The notes: generated by a model not told the origin, from the sequence alone. Counted from the stretch's first letter, positions 37,408 through 45,586 are shown. The stretch: 64,000 bases of DNA from Niveibacterium terrae (GCF_048213115.1 NZ_CP172404.1:3100001-3164000), one strand, 5' to 3'. Program-made: numbers and translations.

Positions 37408-37683
37408 TCAAGGTTTGCGATGCAAAGAACGCCAGGCTCCGAGATAAGGCAGAACGACGAGGAAGAGCATCAACCAGCAGCCGAGCGTAAAGACGGCCAC
37501 TACCGGCGACATGGATCGCCAGAGCAGCGCCAAGCTCGTTGCAATCAGAATCGCCGAGACGGGCCGGGCAAGCCCCCCCGGCAGCGGATAAGTTCGCCAG
37601 CGCTGGTTGGCCGAAGAAAGATAGAGGCAGAAGCTGCCCGCCAGAGCGAGCAGCAGCGCCAGGAAAGCGACGGGCTGATCCAT
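37408..37683 (-). CDS. DUF3325-type small membrane protein
   Basis: A 91-residue protein with three membrane helices, opening MDQPVAFLALLLALAGSFCLYL and carrying SSANQRW. It overlaps the stop of the TonB-dependent receptor gene by one base (TGATG), so it is translationally coupled. DUF3325 and DUF3649 proteins accompany siderophore receptors and are presumed accessory factors in iron release or transport. Confidence 0.72.
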   Translation of the reverse strand: MDQPVAFLALLLALAGSFCLYLSSANQRWRTYPLPGGLARPVSAILIATSLALLWRSMSPVVAVFTLGCWLMLFLVVLPYLGAWRSLHRKP

Positions 37684-40190
37684 CAGAAATCGAGCGAAGC
37701 CGAAAGTTTGTAAGTCCGCGGCGCCCCTTGAGTCGCAAAGCCGTCATTGAAATAGCCGGCCCAGTACCGCTCGTCCGTCACGTTCTCGACTGCGGCGCGC
37801 AGCGTGAACGGCTTGCCATAGACCCGCTGCGCATAATTGGCCCCGACATCCCAGCGCGTCCAGGAGGGGATCTCAAGTTTGTTCGCGGCATCCAGGTATT
37901 GCGAACCGGTGTAGATCAGGCGCGTGCTCAGCGTGAGCGCCGGAATCCAGGGGGTGTCCCACTCCGTACCGAGGTTGGCCGCCCACCGAGGCACCCCGGG
38001 CGCATCCTTGCCATCATTGGCTGCGACCGATGAGCGAAGCTGCTCTGCCTTCGTATACGCGATGCCACCGAGCAGGCGGACCTGTGGCGCGATCTCGCCG
38101 AACACATTCCATTCGAGGCCGGTGTGGCGCTGTTTGCCATCCACGGCCAGCGTCGGCAGCTTGGCACCGGTATCAATCGAGATCGACGAAGGCTTCTCGA
38201 TACGGAACAGACTGAAGGTATTGGTGAAGCTGTGCCACTCCCACTTCACGCCGGCCTCAGACTGACGGGTTTTGTACGGTGCAAGCGTCTCTCCAGAATT
38301 CGCATAGGTACTTCCAACCGTGGCCCCGGGGCTGAGCCCTTCGATGTAATTCGCATACAGGGAAAGGGAAGGCCCCCAGGGCTTGACGACAATGCCCACC
38401 ACCGGAGTGAGTGCGTCCTCGTCATAGGCGACCGGTGTAGCCTGGAGCTGTTTGACGTTCTGGGCGCGCGCCCCCAGAGTCAGCAGCAGAGCGTCGTCCA
38501 GCATGCTCAGCGTGTCGCTCAGCGACACCCCGGTATAGCGGTTATTGGCCGTCTGCAGCGTCGCGCCGTGCTCGGCAGCGAGCAGGGCATCTGTGGGATC
38601 GTAGATGTTGGTCTTATAGCTCGCGCTGCTCATCACGGAAGCCGAACCGTTGCGCGTCTGCAGCGAGCTGAAGCTGATCCCCAGTTTGTGCCCGACGACG
38701 CCTGTCTCGAAATTGCCGCGCAAGCCGAACTCGGTCGAAATGCTGTGGGTATAGCCGGCCTGGTTATAGGTCTGCCCACGGGCAGAACCATCGTCGGCGA
38801 GCACCACGACGCGCGTACCGTTCAAATAGCCGTCGTAGCTGTAGCGCGCCTGGCCGAGCGCCGCATAGAGCGACCACTGACGGCTCAGATCCAGCTCGCC
38901 GCGAACCGCCATACCTTCGCTCTGCTGCTTGGCCCAGGTCCCGCGCAGCGCATTGGTGCGCGGATCCGGAGCGTCGATGACATGTCCCAGCGTACCGAAG
39001 CCGACCATCAGCGGGCTGCCATTGGACTGGTTCTGGTTCGCCGAATAGGCATCGAATTCGAGCTTCCAGCCCTTACCCCGGTAGTCGAGGCCCAGCGAGC
39101 CGAAACGCTCGCGCTTGTCTTGATCTTCGAGCATCGACTCGCCATAGCTGCTCGACGCGTTGACGCGCACCCCGATCTGTTTGTCCTCACCAAAGCGACG
39201 ACCGACATCGAGCGCCGCGCCCAGCGTGGACGCCGAGACATAGCTCGTGGTGAGGCGGGTGAGCGGCTCATCGGCGGCACGCTTGGGGACGAGGTTGACC
39301 ACGCCGCCGACGGCTCCGCTCGGCGCGATACCGGAGAGCATCGCCGAAGGCCCTTTGAAGACTTCGACGCGTTCGAGGAAATCGGTCGGCGTGTGCGCGC
39401 CCGGCAGCATCCCGTACATGCCGTTGAAGGCCAGCTCCGATGAATTGACGTCGAATCCCCGGATGCGGATGTTCTCGGCGTTGTGGCCATCGCTGGTGGT
39501 CATCCGGACCGAAGGATCGTTGCGCAACACATCATTGACGGTCTTGCTCTGCTGATCCTCCATCAGCTTGGACGTATAGGCCGTCACGTTGAACGGCGCA
39601 TCCATCACCGACACATCGCCAAGCACGCCGAGCCGCGCGCCACGGGCTACCTGGCCACCTGCGTAGGCCCGCGGCCGATCCTGCTGATTCGCGTTCTGAC
39701 CGACCACGGTCACGACGGCGAGCGCGGCGTCATGGCTACTGGCGTCATGGCCACTGGCGACAGGCTCGGACTGCTTGACCAGGGTATAGCTGCCATTGGC
39801 CTGGCGGACCGCCTGCAAACCCTGAGCGCGCAACAGTTCGGCAAACCCCTGCTCGACCGTGAAGCTGCCGGAGAGCCCGGAGCTCGTCCTGCCCTGCAGC
39901 AGGTGAGCATCGACGGAAAGCTCCAGGCCCGCGGAAGCGGCAAAGGAGGTCAGCACTGAATGCAGAGGTCCGGCCGGCACGGCATAGTGGCGAGCGACGC
40001 TTGCCGGAGCGCTCGGGGCCGTCTGCGCGAATGCGACGGGCGCAGCGAATTGCGCCCCGAGCGCCAGCCCGGAAATCAGCGCGGTGCGCACGGCAAGCAC
40101 ACAGGCCTTCGGCAGCACAATTGCGGACGGGTTCCGGCCACCGCGTCGCTGGCGCGGAACGGATTGCGAATGAATGAGAGCTTGTGCCAT
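37683..40190 (-). CDS. TonB-dependent siderophore receptor with signalling (STN) domain
   Basis: An 835-residue outer-membrane transporter of the FecA/FpvA type. A long N-terminus carries a signal peptide cleaved near VAFA-Q (about residue 55). The STN signalling domain is about residues 65-118 (LHSVLTSFAASAGLELSVD). The plug domain has NDVLRNDPSVRM and IRIRGFDVN, then a 22-strand-type barrel ending YKLSASLDF. AGGACT lies just before the ATG. The STN domain and adjacent fecIR imply cell-surface signalling. The ligand is probably a ferric siderophore; which one cannot be told. Confidence 0.95.
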   Translation of the reverse strand: MAQALIHSQSVPRQRRGGRNPSAIVLPKACVLAVRTALISGLALGAQFAAPVAFAQTAPSAPASVARHYAVPAGPLHSVLTSFAASAGLELSVDAHLLQGRTSSGLSGSFTVEQGFAELLRAQGLQAVRQANGSYTLVKQSEPVASGHDASSHDAALAVVTVVGQNANQQDRPRAYAGGQVARGARLGVLGDVSVMDAPFNVTAYTSKLMEDQQSKTVNDVLRNDPSVRMTTSDGHNAENIRIRGFDVNSSELAFNGMYGMLPGAHTPTDFLERVEVFKGPSAMLSGIAPSGAVGGVVNLVPKRAADEPLTRLTTSYVSASTLGAALDVGRRFGEDKQIGVRVNASSSYGESMLEDQDKRERFGSLGLDYRGKGWKLEFDAYSANQNQSNGSPLMVGFGTLGHVIDAPDPRTNALRGTWAKQQSEGMAVRGELDLSRQWSLYAALGQARYSYDGYLNGTRVVVLADDGSARGQTYNQAGYTHSISTEFGLRGNFETGVVGHKLGISFSSLQTRNGSASVMSSASYKTNIYDPTDALLAAEHGATLQTANNRYTGVSLSDTLSMLDDALLLTLGARAQNVKQLQATPVAYDEDALTPVVGIVVKPWGPSLSLYANYIEGLSPGATVGSTYANSGETLAPYKTRQSEAGVKWEWHSFTNTFSLFRIEKPSSISIDTGAKLPTLAVDGKQRHTGLEWNVFGEIAPQVRLLGGIAYTKAEQLRSSVAANDGKDAPGVPRWAANLGTEWDTPWIPALTLSTRLIYTGSQYLDAANKLEIPSWTRWDVGANYAQRVYGKPFTLRAAVENVTDERYWAGYFNDGFATQGAPRTYKLSASLDF

Positions 40191-40306
40191 GAATCAGTCC
40201 TTTCTAATTGGGAGGGCTTCATCCTCTATTCCGAACGAGAACGCGAAACCCTCAAGATCTGGCCGAAAAAATTTGCAATAAGCCTGGCGTGGAACTGGCG
40301 AGATAC

Positions 40307-41299
40307 TCAACGAGCCTCCACAGAACCCCAGTAACGCGTACGCCAACGAACCCGGACAGGAAGGGCCAGAGCCAGGTTGGCAAGAGCTCGATCGGTGTCG
40401 CGCAGAGGGAAAACGCCGGTCACGCGCAGATCCGCGACAGCGCTGTCGCAGCGCAGAGCGCCAAGACGGTAGCGGTTCAGTTCGGCCACAAAATCGGCCA
40501 CGCGCATGTCTTCGGCCACCAGCATCCCGCGCGTCCAGGCCGCCTCATTCGCATCCACGACCGTCGGCGCGGCGGTCCGCGTAGCGGAAAAACTCAGAAT
40601 CTGCCCCGCATCGACACGCAGACCGCGGGAAGCTGCACGCGCGGGCTGCACCTGCACCGCGCCTTCGAAGACCGCCACACGCGACGCATCAGCCTGCAGG
40701 CGGACCGTAAAACGGGTTCCGAGCGCCAGCACCGTGCCGTGCCGCGTTTCGACGCGAAACGGGCGGTGAGCTGACGGGACTGCGTGCGCGGTCTGCACAT
40801 GGACTTCGCCGCGGAGCAACTGGATACGGCGCTCGCGCCCATCGAAACGCAGATCGATCGCGGTCGCCGAAGCCAGCACGAGTTGCGAGCCGTCTGGCAG
40901 CGTGAGCTCACGGATTTCTCCGGTTCGGGTCGATTGGTCGGACATCGCCAGCTGGACAACTTCAGTGCCATGGAGCGCATGGCCTATGGCGCCGAGCGCG
41001 CCCGTCATCACCAGCGCGCGCAACACCCGCCGGCGAGCGCCACGCGTCGCCGGTTCGCGGAGAACCTGGCTTGCGACATCACCGGGAAGGTTGTCGAATT
41101 TCTGCGCAAAGGACAGCAGCAGCTTCCATGCGCGCTCATGCTCAGGATCTTCAGCCCGCCATTTCGCGCAGGCCTCTCTCTCCTCCTCGCTCGCATCCTC
41201 CGACCAGAGCCTGGCCATCCACTCGGCCGCTCGGCGGGCAACTTCCTCACCGACCGGCCCACCGGCGGGCTCCGCGACCTCTTCAGTGGGCATAGCCAT
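40307..41299 (-). CDS. FecR-type anti-sigma/sigma regulator
   Basis: Inner-membrane regulator that relays the receptor signal to the ECF sigma factor. The N-terminal cytoplasmic domain contains RRAAEWMARLWSEDASEEE, a short membrane segment follows (LRALVMTGALGAIGHAL), then the FecR domain (IRELTLPDGSQLVLASAT, GEVHVQTAH). I start at ATG 41297-41299 (MAMPTEEV); a second ATG two codons on is possible. It overlaps the sigma gene end by 17 bases. Confidence 0.9.
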   Translation of the reverse strand: MAMPTEEVAEPAGGPVGEEVARRAAEWMARLWSEDASEEEREACAKWRAEDPEHERAWKLLLSFAQKFDNLPGDVASQVLREPATRGARRRVLRALVMTGALGAIGHALHGTEVVQLAMSDQSTRTGEIRELTLPDGSQLVLASATAIDLRFDGRERRIQLLRGEVHVQTAHAVPSAHRPFRVETRHGTVLALGTRFTVRLQADASRVAVFEGAVQVQPARAASRGLRVDAGQILSFSATRTAAPTVVDANEAAWTRGMLVAEDMRVADFVAELNRYRLGALRCDSAVADLRVTGVFPLRDTDRALANLALALPVRVRWRTRYWGSVEAR

Positions 41300-41822
41300 G
41301 GACCGCCCGGAAGCAGGCGACAAGCCCTGCCGCGATGTACTTCTCCACCGACGAGACCGACACTTCCAGTTGCTCGGCAATCTCCCGATAGCTCGAGCCG
41401 TCCAGCCTGTGGAGCAGCAGCGCGGCGCGCGCCTTGGCGCTCAGCCCGTGCAGCACCGCATCGATTTCGACGAGCGCCTCGATCACCAGCGCACGCGTTT
41501 CCTCGGAAGGATGCTGAGGCTCAGGCAAGCTCGCCAGCGCATCAAAGTAAGCCGACTCGATCTGGCGACGGCGAAACAGGTCGATGACCAGACCATTGGC
41601 AATCTGCGCAAGGTGGCGGCGAGATTGATCGGACTGAGGCAAGTGTCCGGTTTTCAGTATGCGCAGATAGGTGTCGTGCGCCAGATCCGCCGCATCGAAG
41701 GCATTACCCAGCTTCTTGCGCAGCCAGGCACGCAACCAGCCGTGGTGCTCGGCGTACAAATTTTCGAATTCTTGCTGAAGGACGAGCCCAGCCCCACCCG
41801 CCACTACCTGACCCCTTGCCAT
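41283..41822 (-). CDS. ECF sigma factor, FecI-like
   Basis: Iron-starvation sigma factor of about 179 residues. Region 2 reads FENLYAEHHGWLRAWLRKKL and DAADLAHDTYLRIL; region 4 has LDGSSYREIAEQLEVSVSS. ATG 41820-41822 is used here, but GTG at 41802-41804 has the better ribosome site (AAGGGG, 7 bases upstream). The Fur box ends about 14 bases before the ATG. Heads the fecI-fecR-receptor series. Confidence 0.9.
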   Translation of the reverse strand: MARGQVVAGGAGLVLQQEFENLYAEHHGWLRAWLRKKLGNAFDAADLAHDTYLRILKTGHLPQSDQSRRHLAQIANGLVIDLFRRRQIESAYFDALASLPEPQHPSEETRALVIEALVEIDAVLHGLSAKARAALLLHRLDGSSYREIAEQLEVSVSSVEKYIAAGLVACFRAVHGYAH

Positions 41823-41835
41823 CACCAATCCAGTT

Positions 41836-41854
41836 AATGAGAATCGTTCTCATT
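41836..41854. promoter_or_regulatory. Fur box upstream of fecI-like gene
   Basis: AATGAGAATCGTTCTCATT is a near-perfect palindrome (8-base arms, 3-base centre) matching the Fur operator consensus. It lies directly upstream of the sigma gene, which predicts iron repression of the entire signalling and uptake operon. Confidence 0.88.
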
Positions 41855-41976
41855 GTATGGACAACTGACTGCCTGCGCAAACACCCCCATCACGGGGGCG
41901 CCACGGCAGTGCGAATTTGGTGAAACAGAAGAAAGGGTTTGCCACGGACCGCGCAGGCTCCGCTGGCTAAACGGGC

Positions 41977-42348
41977 TCAGTGCCCGGACGGCGCGAAGAC
42001 CCGGAGGCGATGACCGTCCGGGTCCAGCGCGACAAACGTGTAGCCGAAATCCATCCGGGTCGGCTCCTGGGCGATCGCGAGTCCGCGGTGGCCCCAGTCC
42101 GCGTAAAGCGCGTCCACCTCCCCGTCGTCCGCGACGGTAAAGGCCAACTCACCTCCCCCTCCCGCCGCCTGGGCGGCCGGTTCGACCGTGTGCCGTGACC
42201 ATAGGCCCAGCATCACGCCAGAGTCGAGCGCGAACATCGCAAAGGTCGGAGAGGACTCGACCGGCGCTTTCGCTAACAAATCAGCGTAGAAGCGGGCGCT
42301 CTGGGCCGGGCTATTCACATAGAGGATCAGAAAATCAGGGTCAGCCAT
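41977..42348 (-). CDS. VOC-family (glyoxalase/bleomycin-resistance-like) protein
   Basis: A 123-residue single-domain vicinal-oxygen-chelate protein. DFLILYVNSPAQSARFYADLL starts the first beta-alpha-beta unit and FVALDPDGHRLRVFAP closes the second. It resembles PhnB-type or phenazine-resistance-like proteins. It lies downstream of a WYL-domain regulator on the same strand. Ligand unknown. Confidence 0.85.
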   Translation of the reverse strand: MADPDFLILYVNSPAQSARFYADLLAKAPVESSPTFAMFALDSGVMLGLWSRHTVEPAAQAAGGGGELAFTVADDGEVDALYADWGHRGLAIAQEPTRMDFGYTFVALDPDGHRLRVFAPSGH

Positions 42349-42438
42349 ATCGAAACTCCTTGGTTTGAAAGGCGAACGGTGGCGCTACGCACGTCGCTCG
42401 ATACGGCTGATGCTAGGGACAGAGGCTGACAGTTCCTG

Positions 42439-43140
42439 TCAGCAGGCATTCCGGGGCGCGGGAATACCCTCACGCTCCCGCCACTCCTTCAGCAAGGCCT
42501 GACGACGGCGCGGGTAGCGCTCGTCGGCGACCTTGAGCGAGAGGATGCGCTCGACGCGAAAGTGCCGGAACTGCTGCCTCAGCTCGCACCAAGCCACAAG
42601 CAGGTGCAGGGAATCGAAATACCCGAGTGCGAAAGGCCAGACCGTCCGCACCGATTCCCCGCCCCGAAGATCACGGTAACCGAGCTCGAGCTTGCGTTCC
42701 GTCCGTATCGCCTGGCGGAGCTGGGCCAGAACCGCGTCATCGGCCTGCGACTTTGCTCCCGGGCCGACCAGCAGAGAGGTCGAATCGAGAACATGGCGCA
42801 GCTCCTCGGGCAGGACGGCAGCGATCCTGACCAAGGCGCGTTCGGCCGCGGCGCCGAGCCTGCCATCGCCCCGTTTCGCAAGCCAGCGACTCCCGAGTAC
42901 CAGCGCCTCGATCTCCTCCTCCGAGAACATCAGAGGCGGCAACAGGTAGCCCGGGCGCAACACATAACCGAGGCCCGGCTCCCCTTCGATCGAGGCCCCC
43001 TGATCCTGCAAGGTCCGGATATCGCGGTAGAGCGTGCGCAGGCTGATGCCCAGCTCGTGCGCAAGGTGCGCTCCGGCGACCGGATAGCGGTGAGCGCGGA
43101 GGATCTGGATCAGGTCGAGCAGGCGTTGGGCGCGGGACAT
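42439..43140 (-). CDS. WYL-domain HTH transcriptional regulator (YafY-like)
   Basis: A 233-residue regulator with an N-terminal winged HTH (HELGISLRTLYRDIRTLQDQ) and a WYL ligand-binding domain (about residues 140-210; LELGYRDLRGGESVRTVWPF). Its neighbour downstream is the VOC gene, a common pairing in which the regulator controls the VOC protein (inference). It diverges from the rtcB/prfH locus. Confidence 0.88.
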   Translation of the reverse strand: MSRAQRLLDLIQILRAHRYPVAGAHLAHELGISLRTLYRDIRTLQDQGASIEGEPGLGYVLRPGYLLPPLMFSEEEIEALVLGSRWLAKRGDGRLGAAAERALVRIAAVLPEELRHVLDSTSLLVGPGAKSQADDAVLAQLRQAIRTERKLELGYRDLRGGESVRTVWPFALGYFDSLHLLVAWCELRQQFRHFRVERILSLKVADERYPRRRQALLKEWREREGIPAPRNAC

Positions 43141-43333
43141 CGGGGACGTGCAGGAAGAAGATCAGCGCGCAGTTAAGCACGTCAGGCGCAGCGGGGCCAG
43201 AGCCCAACTTAAGTCGTCCGCCCGCCCTAATACAACGCGCTGTTCAGGAAGGGCTGAGTCCCCCCTTTGTCGGCAGCGCCGTCTCATGAATCTGGCATTC
43301 ATCAAAAATAGGAGACTCCTCTCCAAGATACGC

Positions 43334-43363
43334 TTGCCCGCGCCAAACAAACTGCGTTAGGAT
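43334..43363 (+). promoter_or_regulatory. Candidate promoter of the rtcB-prfH module
   Basis: TTGCCC (43334-43339), 18 bases, TAGGAT (43358-43363). It resembles a weak sigma70 promoter and would place the transcript start near 43370, upstream of the leader ORF. Two small palindromes just upstream could be operator sites. Confidence 0.35.
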
Positions 43364-43408
43364 TTGCCGTCGCTATTTCAACATTCAACCTGCACAGGAG
43401 GTCGCACC

Positions 43409-43450
43409 ATGAAACGCCAATGCACCCTTTGCAGGTCACGCCTGGCTTAA
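43409..43450 (+). CDS. Leader micro-ORF upstream of rtcB
   Basis: Reads MKRQCTLCRSRLA then TAA. AGGAGG lies 6 bases before the ATG, the best ribosome site in the locus. The peptide has a CxxC and many Arg/Lys. It is not in frame with rtcB (offset by one base), and 91 bases separate its stop from the rtcB ATG. It may be a translated leader that senses ribosome state (inference) or a remnant of another gene. No homologue is recognised. Confidence 0.5.
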   Translation: MKRQCTLCRSRLA

Positions 43451-43541
43451 CCCTTTCACCCGCCCTCGCGGCGCGGTTCCTGTTTCAGCCCCGGCTGCGG
43501 CCTGCCAATTCATCCTTTCTTAATCTATTGGATTGGTACAA

Positions 43542-44681
43542 ATGGGCAATTCCATTCAGCATCTCGCTGAAGGCGTCACTGTGGTCGCCTCAGCAAAAAC
43601 CCGGATTGAGGGCAAAGCGATCCAGCAATTACAAAATTCCTTTCAGCTTCCCGGAATGCGCCGAGTCGTCGGCATGCCGGATCTTCACCCCGGACTCGGC
43701 CATCCCGTCGGCGCAGCTTTCTTTTCAGTCGGGCGTCTTTACCCGGCCCTGATCGGCAATGACATCGGTTGCGGCATGAGTCTATGGCGCACATCCCTGG
43801 ACAGCCACAGACTCTCACCCGATAAAATTGAAAAGCGCCTCGGTTGTATCGACGATGCACTGGGCGAAGACTGGCGCGAGCGCATCGCCTCGCTTGGGCT
43901 CCCTGAAACAGGCTTCGAGTCGTCGCTCGGAACAATCGGTGGGGGTAATCACTTTGCGGAACTGCAGCAGATTGATACCGTCTCCTGCAGCTCGACATTG
44001 AGCACTCTCGGGATCGACAAAAAGCACCTTCTTCTGCTCGTGCACAGCGGATCGCGCGGCTTGGGGCAAAAGATACTGCGCGAACACCTCGATCGCTTCC
44101 AGCACAGAGGATTCGCCGAAGCCTCCGATGAGTGCGCAGACTATCTCGATCAGCACGCCAAGGCCCTGGGTTTTGCAAAAGCCAATCGGCTCCTGATTGC
44201 TCAGCGCATCTTTGAAAACTTGCGTTGCACTGGCGCACCGGTCATCGATGCCGAGCACAACTTCCTGGCCCCCGCGATCATCGCCGGCACTGCGGGTTGG
44301 CTGCACAGAAAGGGAGCCGCGCCAGCGGATGGGGGACCGTTGGTCATTCCCGGCTCACGCGGGGATTACAGCTACCTTGTTGAACCCGTTCCTGACGAGG
44401 CAAGTCTCTTCTCCGTCGCGCACGGCGCCGGTCGCAAATGGATGCGCGGAGAATGTCGCGATCGCGTCTCCACTCGCAGCTCCGCGCAGCAATTGCTGCG
44501 GACCAGCCTGGGCAGCCGGGTCGTCTGTGCAAACAAACACCTGCTTTTTGAAGAGGCACCGGAAGCCTACAAGGCTATCGAGAGCGTCATCGAATCGCTT
44601 CAGGATGCGGGCCTGATCCGGCTTCTGGCGAGGATGAAACCTGTGCTCACCTACAAGACCGGCAGGGAGGAGTCGCGATGA
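43542..44681 (+). CDS. RtcB-family RNA ligase, PrfH-associated (RtcB2 type)
   Basis: GTP-dependent 3'-phosphate/5'-hydroxyl RNA ligase of about 379 residues, shorter than classical RtcB. Metal and nucleotide motifs are intact: GNDIGCGM, GTIGGGNHF, LLVHSGSRGLG, DAEHNFL, PGSRGDYSYLV and the guanylylated-histidine motif VAHGAGRKWMR. I use ATG 43542 (MGNSIQHLAEG); the TTG three codons earlier is unsupported. No good Shine-Dalgarno precedes it. It overlaps prfH by ATGA. RtcB2 with PrfH is known to rescue and repair ribosomes cleaved in 16S rRNA at the decoding centre, as by colicin E3. Confidence 0.92.
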   Translation: MGNSIQHLAEGVTVVASAKTRIEGKAIQQLQNSFQLPGMRRVVGMPDLHPGLGHPVGAAFFSVGRLYPALIGNDIGCGMSLWRTSLDSHRLSPDKIEKRLGCIDDALGEDWRERIASLGLPETGFESSLGTIGGGNHFAELQQIDTVSCSSTLSTLGIDKKHLLLLVHSGSRGLGQKILREHLDRFQHRGFAEASDECADYLDQHAKALGFAKANRLLIAQRIFENLRCTGAPVIDAEHNFLAPAIIAGTAGWLHRKGAAPADGGPLVIPGSRGDYSYLVEPVPDEASLFSVAHGAGRKWMRGECRDRVSTRSSAQQLLRTSLGSRVVCANKHLLFEEAPEAYKAIESVIESLQDAGLIRLLARMKPVLTYKTGREESR

Positions 44682-45292
44682 TACTGCTGCAGATATCCGC
44701 CTCGCAGGGGCCGCAAGAGTGCGCGCTTGCTGTCGCCAAGGCTCTTGATCGCCTGCAATTCGAAGCCCGGAATTGGGCGGTCAGCGTGGACATTCTTGAT
44801 CTCCAGCCGGGCAAGGGAGGAACTCTTCTCTCGGTTCTGCTGACTCTGGATGGAGAGCGCGCCGCCGATCTCGCCAATCTATGGTGCGGCACCGTGCAAT
44901 GGATCTGTCCAAGTCCCTATCGACCGCATCATGCCCGCAAAAACTGGTTCATCGGAGTTGCCGCCTACGCAGAACCACCCCCAGCGCAGATGAGCGAGAT
45001 TCGCTTTGAAGCCTGCCGGGCATCCGGGCCAGGTGGCCAGCATGTGAACAAGACCGATTCCGCGGTGCGCGCCACTCATATCGCCACCGGAATCAGCGTA
45101 AAAGTTCAGTCACAGCGCAGTCAGCATGCCAACAAACGTCTGGCCATGCTGCTGATTGAGCAGAAGCTGGCGGAATCCGCACTGGAGCAAGAAAGCGCAC
45201 AACGCGCCGAGCGCCGCATGTTTCATCACCAGGTCGCGCGCGGAAATGCGGGAAGGATCTTCCGGGGCAGCACGTTTGAACCGCTGAAATAG
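44678..45292 (+). CDS. prfH: Peptide chain release factor-like protein PrfH
   Basis: A 204-residue class I release-factor homologue. The peptidyl-hydrolysis motif GGQ is in SGPGGQHVNKTDSAVRATH (residues about 115-133). The stop-codon recognition domain 2 tripeptides of RF1/RF2 are not seen, and the N-terminal part is short. The C-terminus is rich in basic residues and aligns with the RF domain 4 pattern (SQRSQHANKRLAM). It is coupled to the RNA ligase by a 4-base overlap. The role inferred from the family is hydrolysis of peptidyl-tRNA on damaged ribosomes before RtcB reseals the rRNA. Confidence 0.92.
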   Translation: MILLQISASQGPQECALAVAKALDRLQFEARNWAVSVDILDLQPGKGGTLLSVLLTLDGERAADLANLWCGTVQWICPSPYRPHHARKNWFIGVAAYAEPPPAQMSEIRFEACRASGPGGQHVNKTDSAVRATHIATGISVKVQSQRSQHANKRLAMLLIEQKLAESALEQESAQRAERRMFHHQVARGNAGRIFRGSTFEPLK

Positions 45293-45500
45293 ACCAGGGG
45301 TCCGAGCCGGTTCGGCAAGCCTGAGCGTGGAATTGGGAGACCCCGTCGAGAGCGCCGAGTAGCGGAGCGCGGCTGCGTGTCGGCGCAGCCAACTACCGAG
45401 GACTGTTCGAGCACCGAGCGAAGCGAAGGGTGAGCGCGGGGTTTCACGAAACGTTGCGTCGTGCCGGGCGAACGGGCTGGGCATGCAAACCCAGCCCCTC
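45293..45500 (+). repeat. GC-rich palindromic region after prfH, possible REP-like element
   Basis: A non-coding stretch with several hairpins: CCGA/TCGG near 45303-45316, GGCTGCG/CGCAGCC at 45371-45390 and GGGCTGGG/CCCAGCCC at 45474-45497. The segment ACCGAGCGAAGCGAAGGGTGAG (in part) resembles intergenic palindromic repeats of GC-rich proteobacteria. No T run follows the last stem, so it is not a clear terminator. Genome copy number is unknown. Confidence 0.4.
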
Positions 45501-45586
45501 ATTTCCAGGCTTTAGCCGCGCGTACAACACAAGGCGATCAGGCTCCGACTGTTGCCAAACCGGGAGTTATGCGATCTCGCCAATGG

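Larger units (their letters stand above)
43141..43541. other. Control region of the RNA-repair module
   Basis: About 400 bases between divergent genes. It holds an inverted repeat (ATGAAT ctggc ATTCAT, 43286-43302), a short palindrome AGGAGACTCCT (43310-43320), a possible promoter (43334-43363) and a 13-codon leader ORF (43409-43450). The base composition looks more AT-rich than the surroundings. Confidence 0.5.

Noticed and set aside
40191..40306. A second Fur box directly before the TonB receptor
   Set aside because: No palindrome resembling the Fur consensus is visible; the receptor is probably read from the upstream promoter or a sigma-dependent one.
43141..43400. A tRNA gene or attachment site as an island boundary near the RNA-repair module
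   Set aside because: No cloverleaf pattern or direct repeat pair could be found by eye.
43420..43752. A 110-codon frame overlapping the rtcB start
   Set aside because: It overlaps most of the first 200 bases of a well-supported ligase gene in another frame and has no domain signal.
45474..45497. Hairpin GGGCTGGG/CCCAGCCC as a terminator of prfH
   Set aside because: No T run follows on either strand, so only a structured element is supported.
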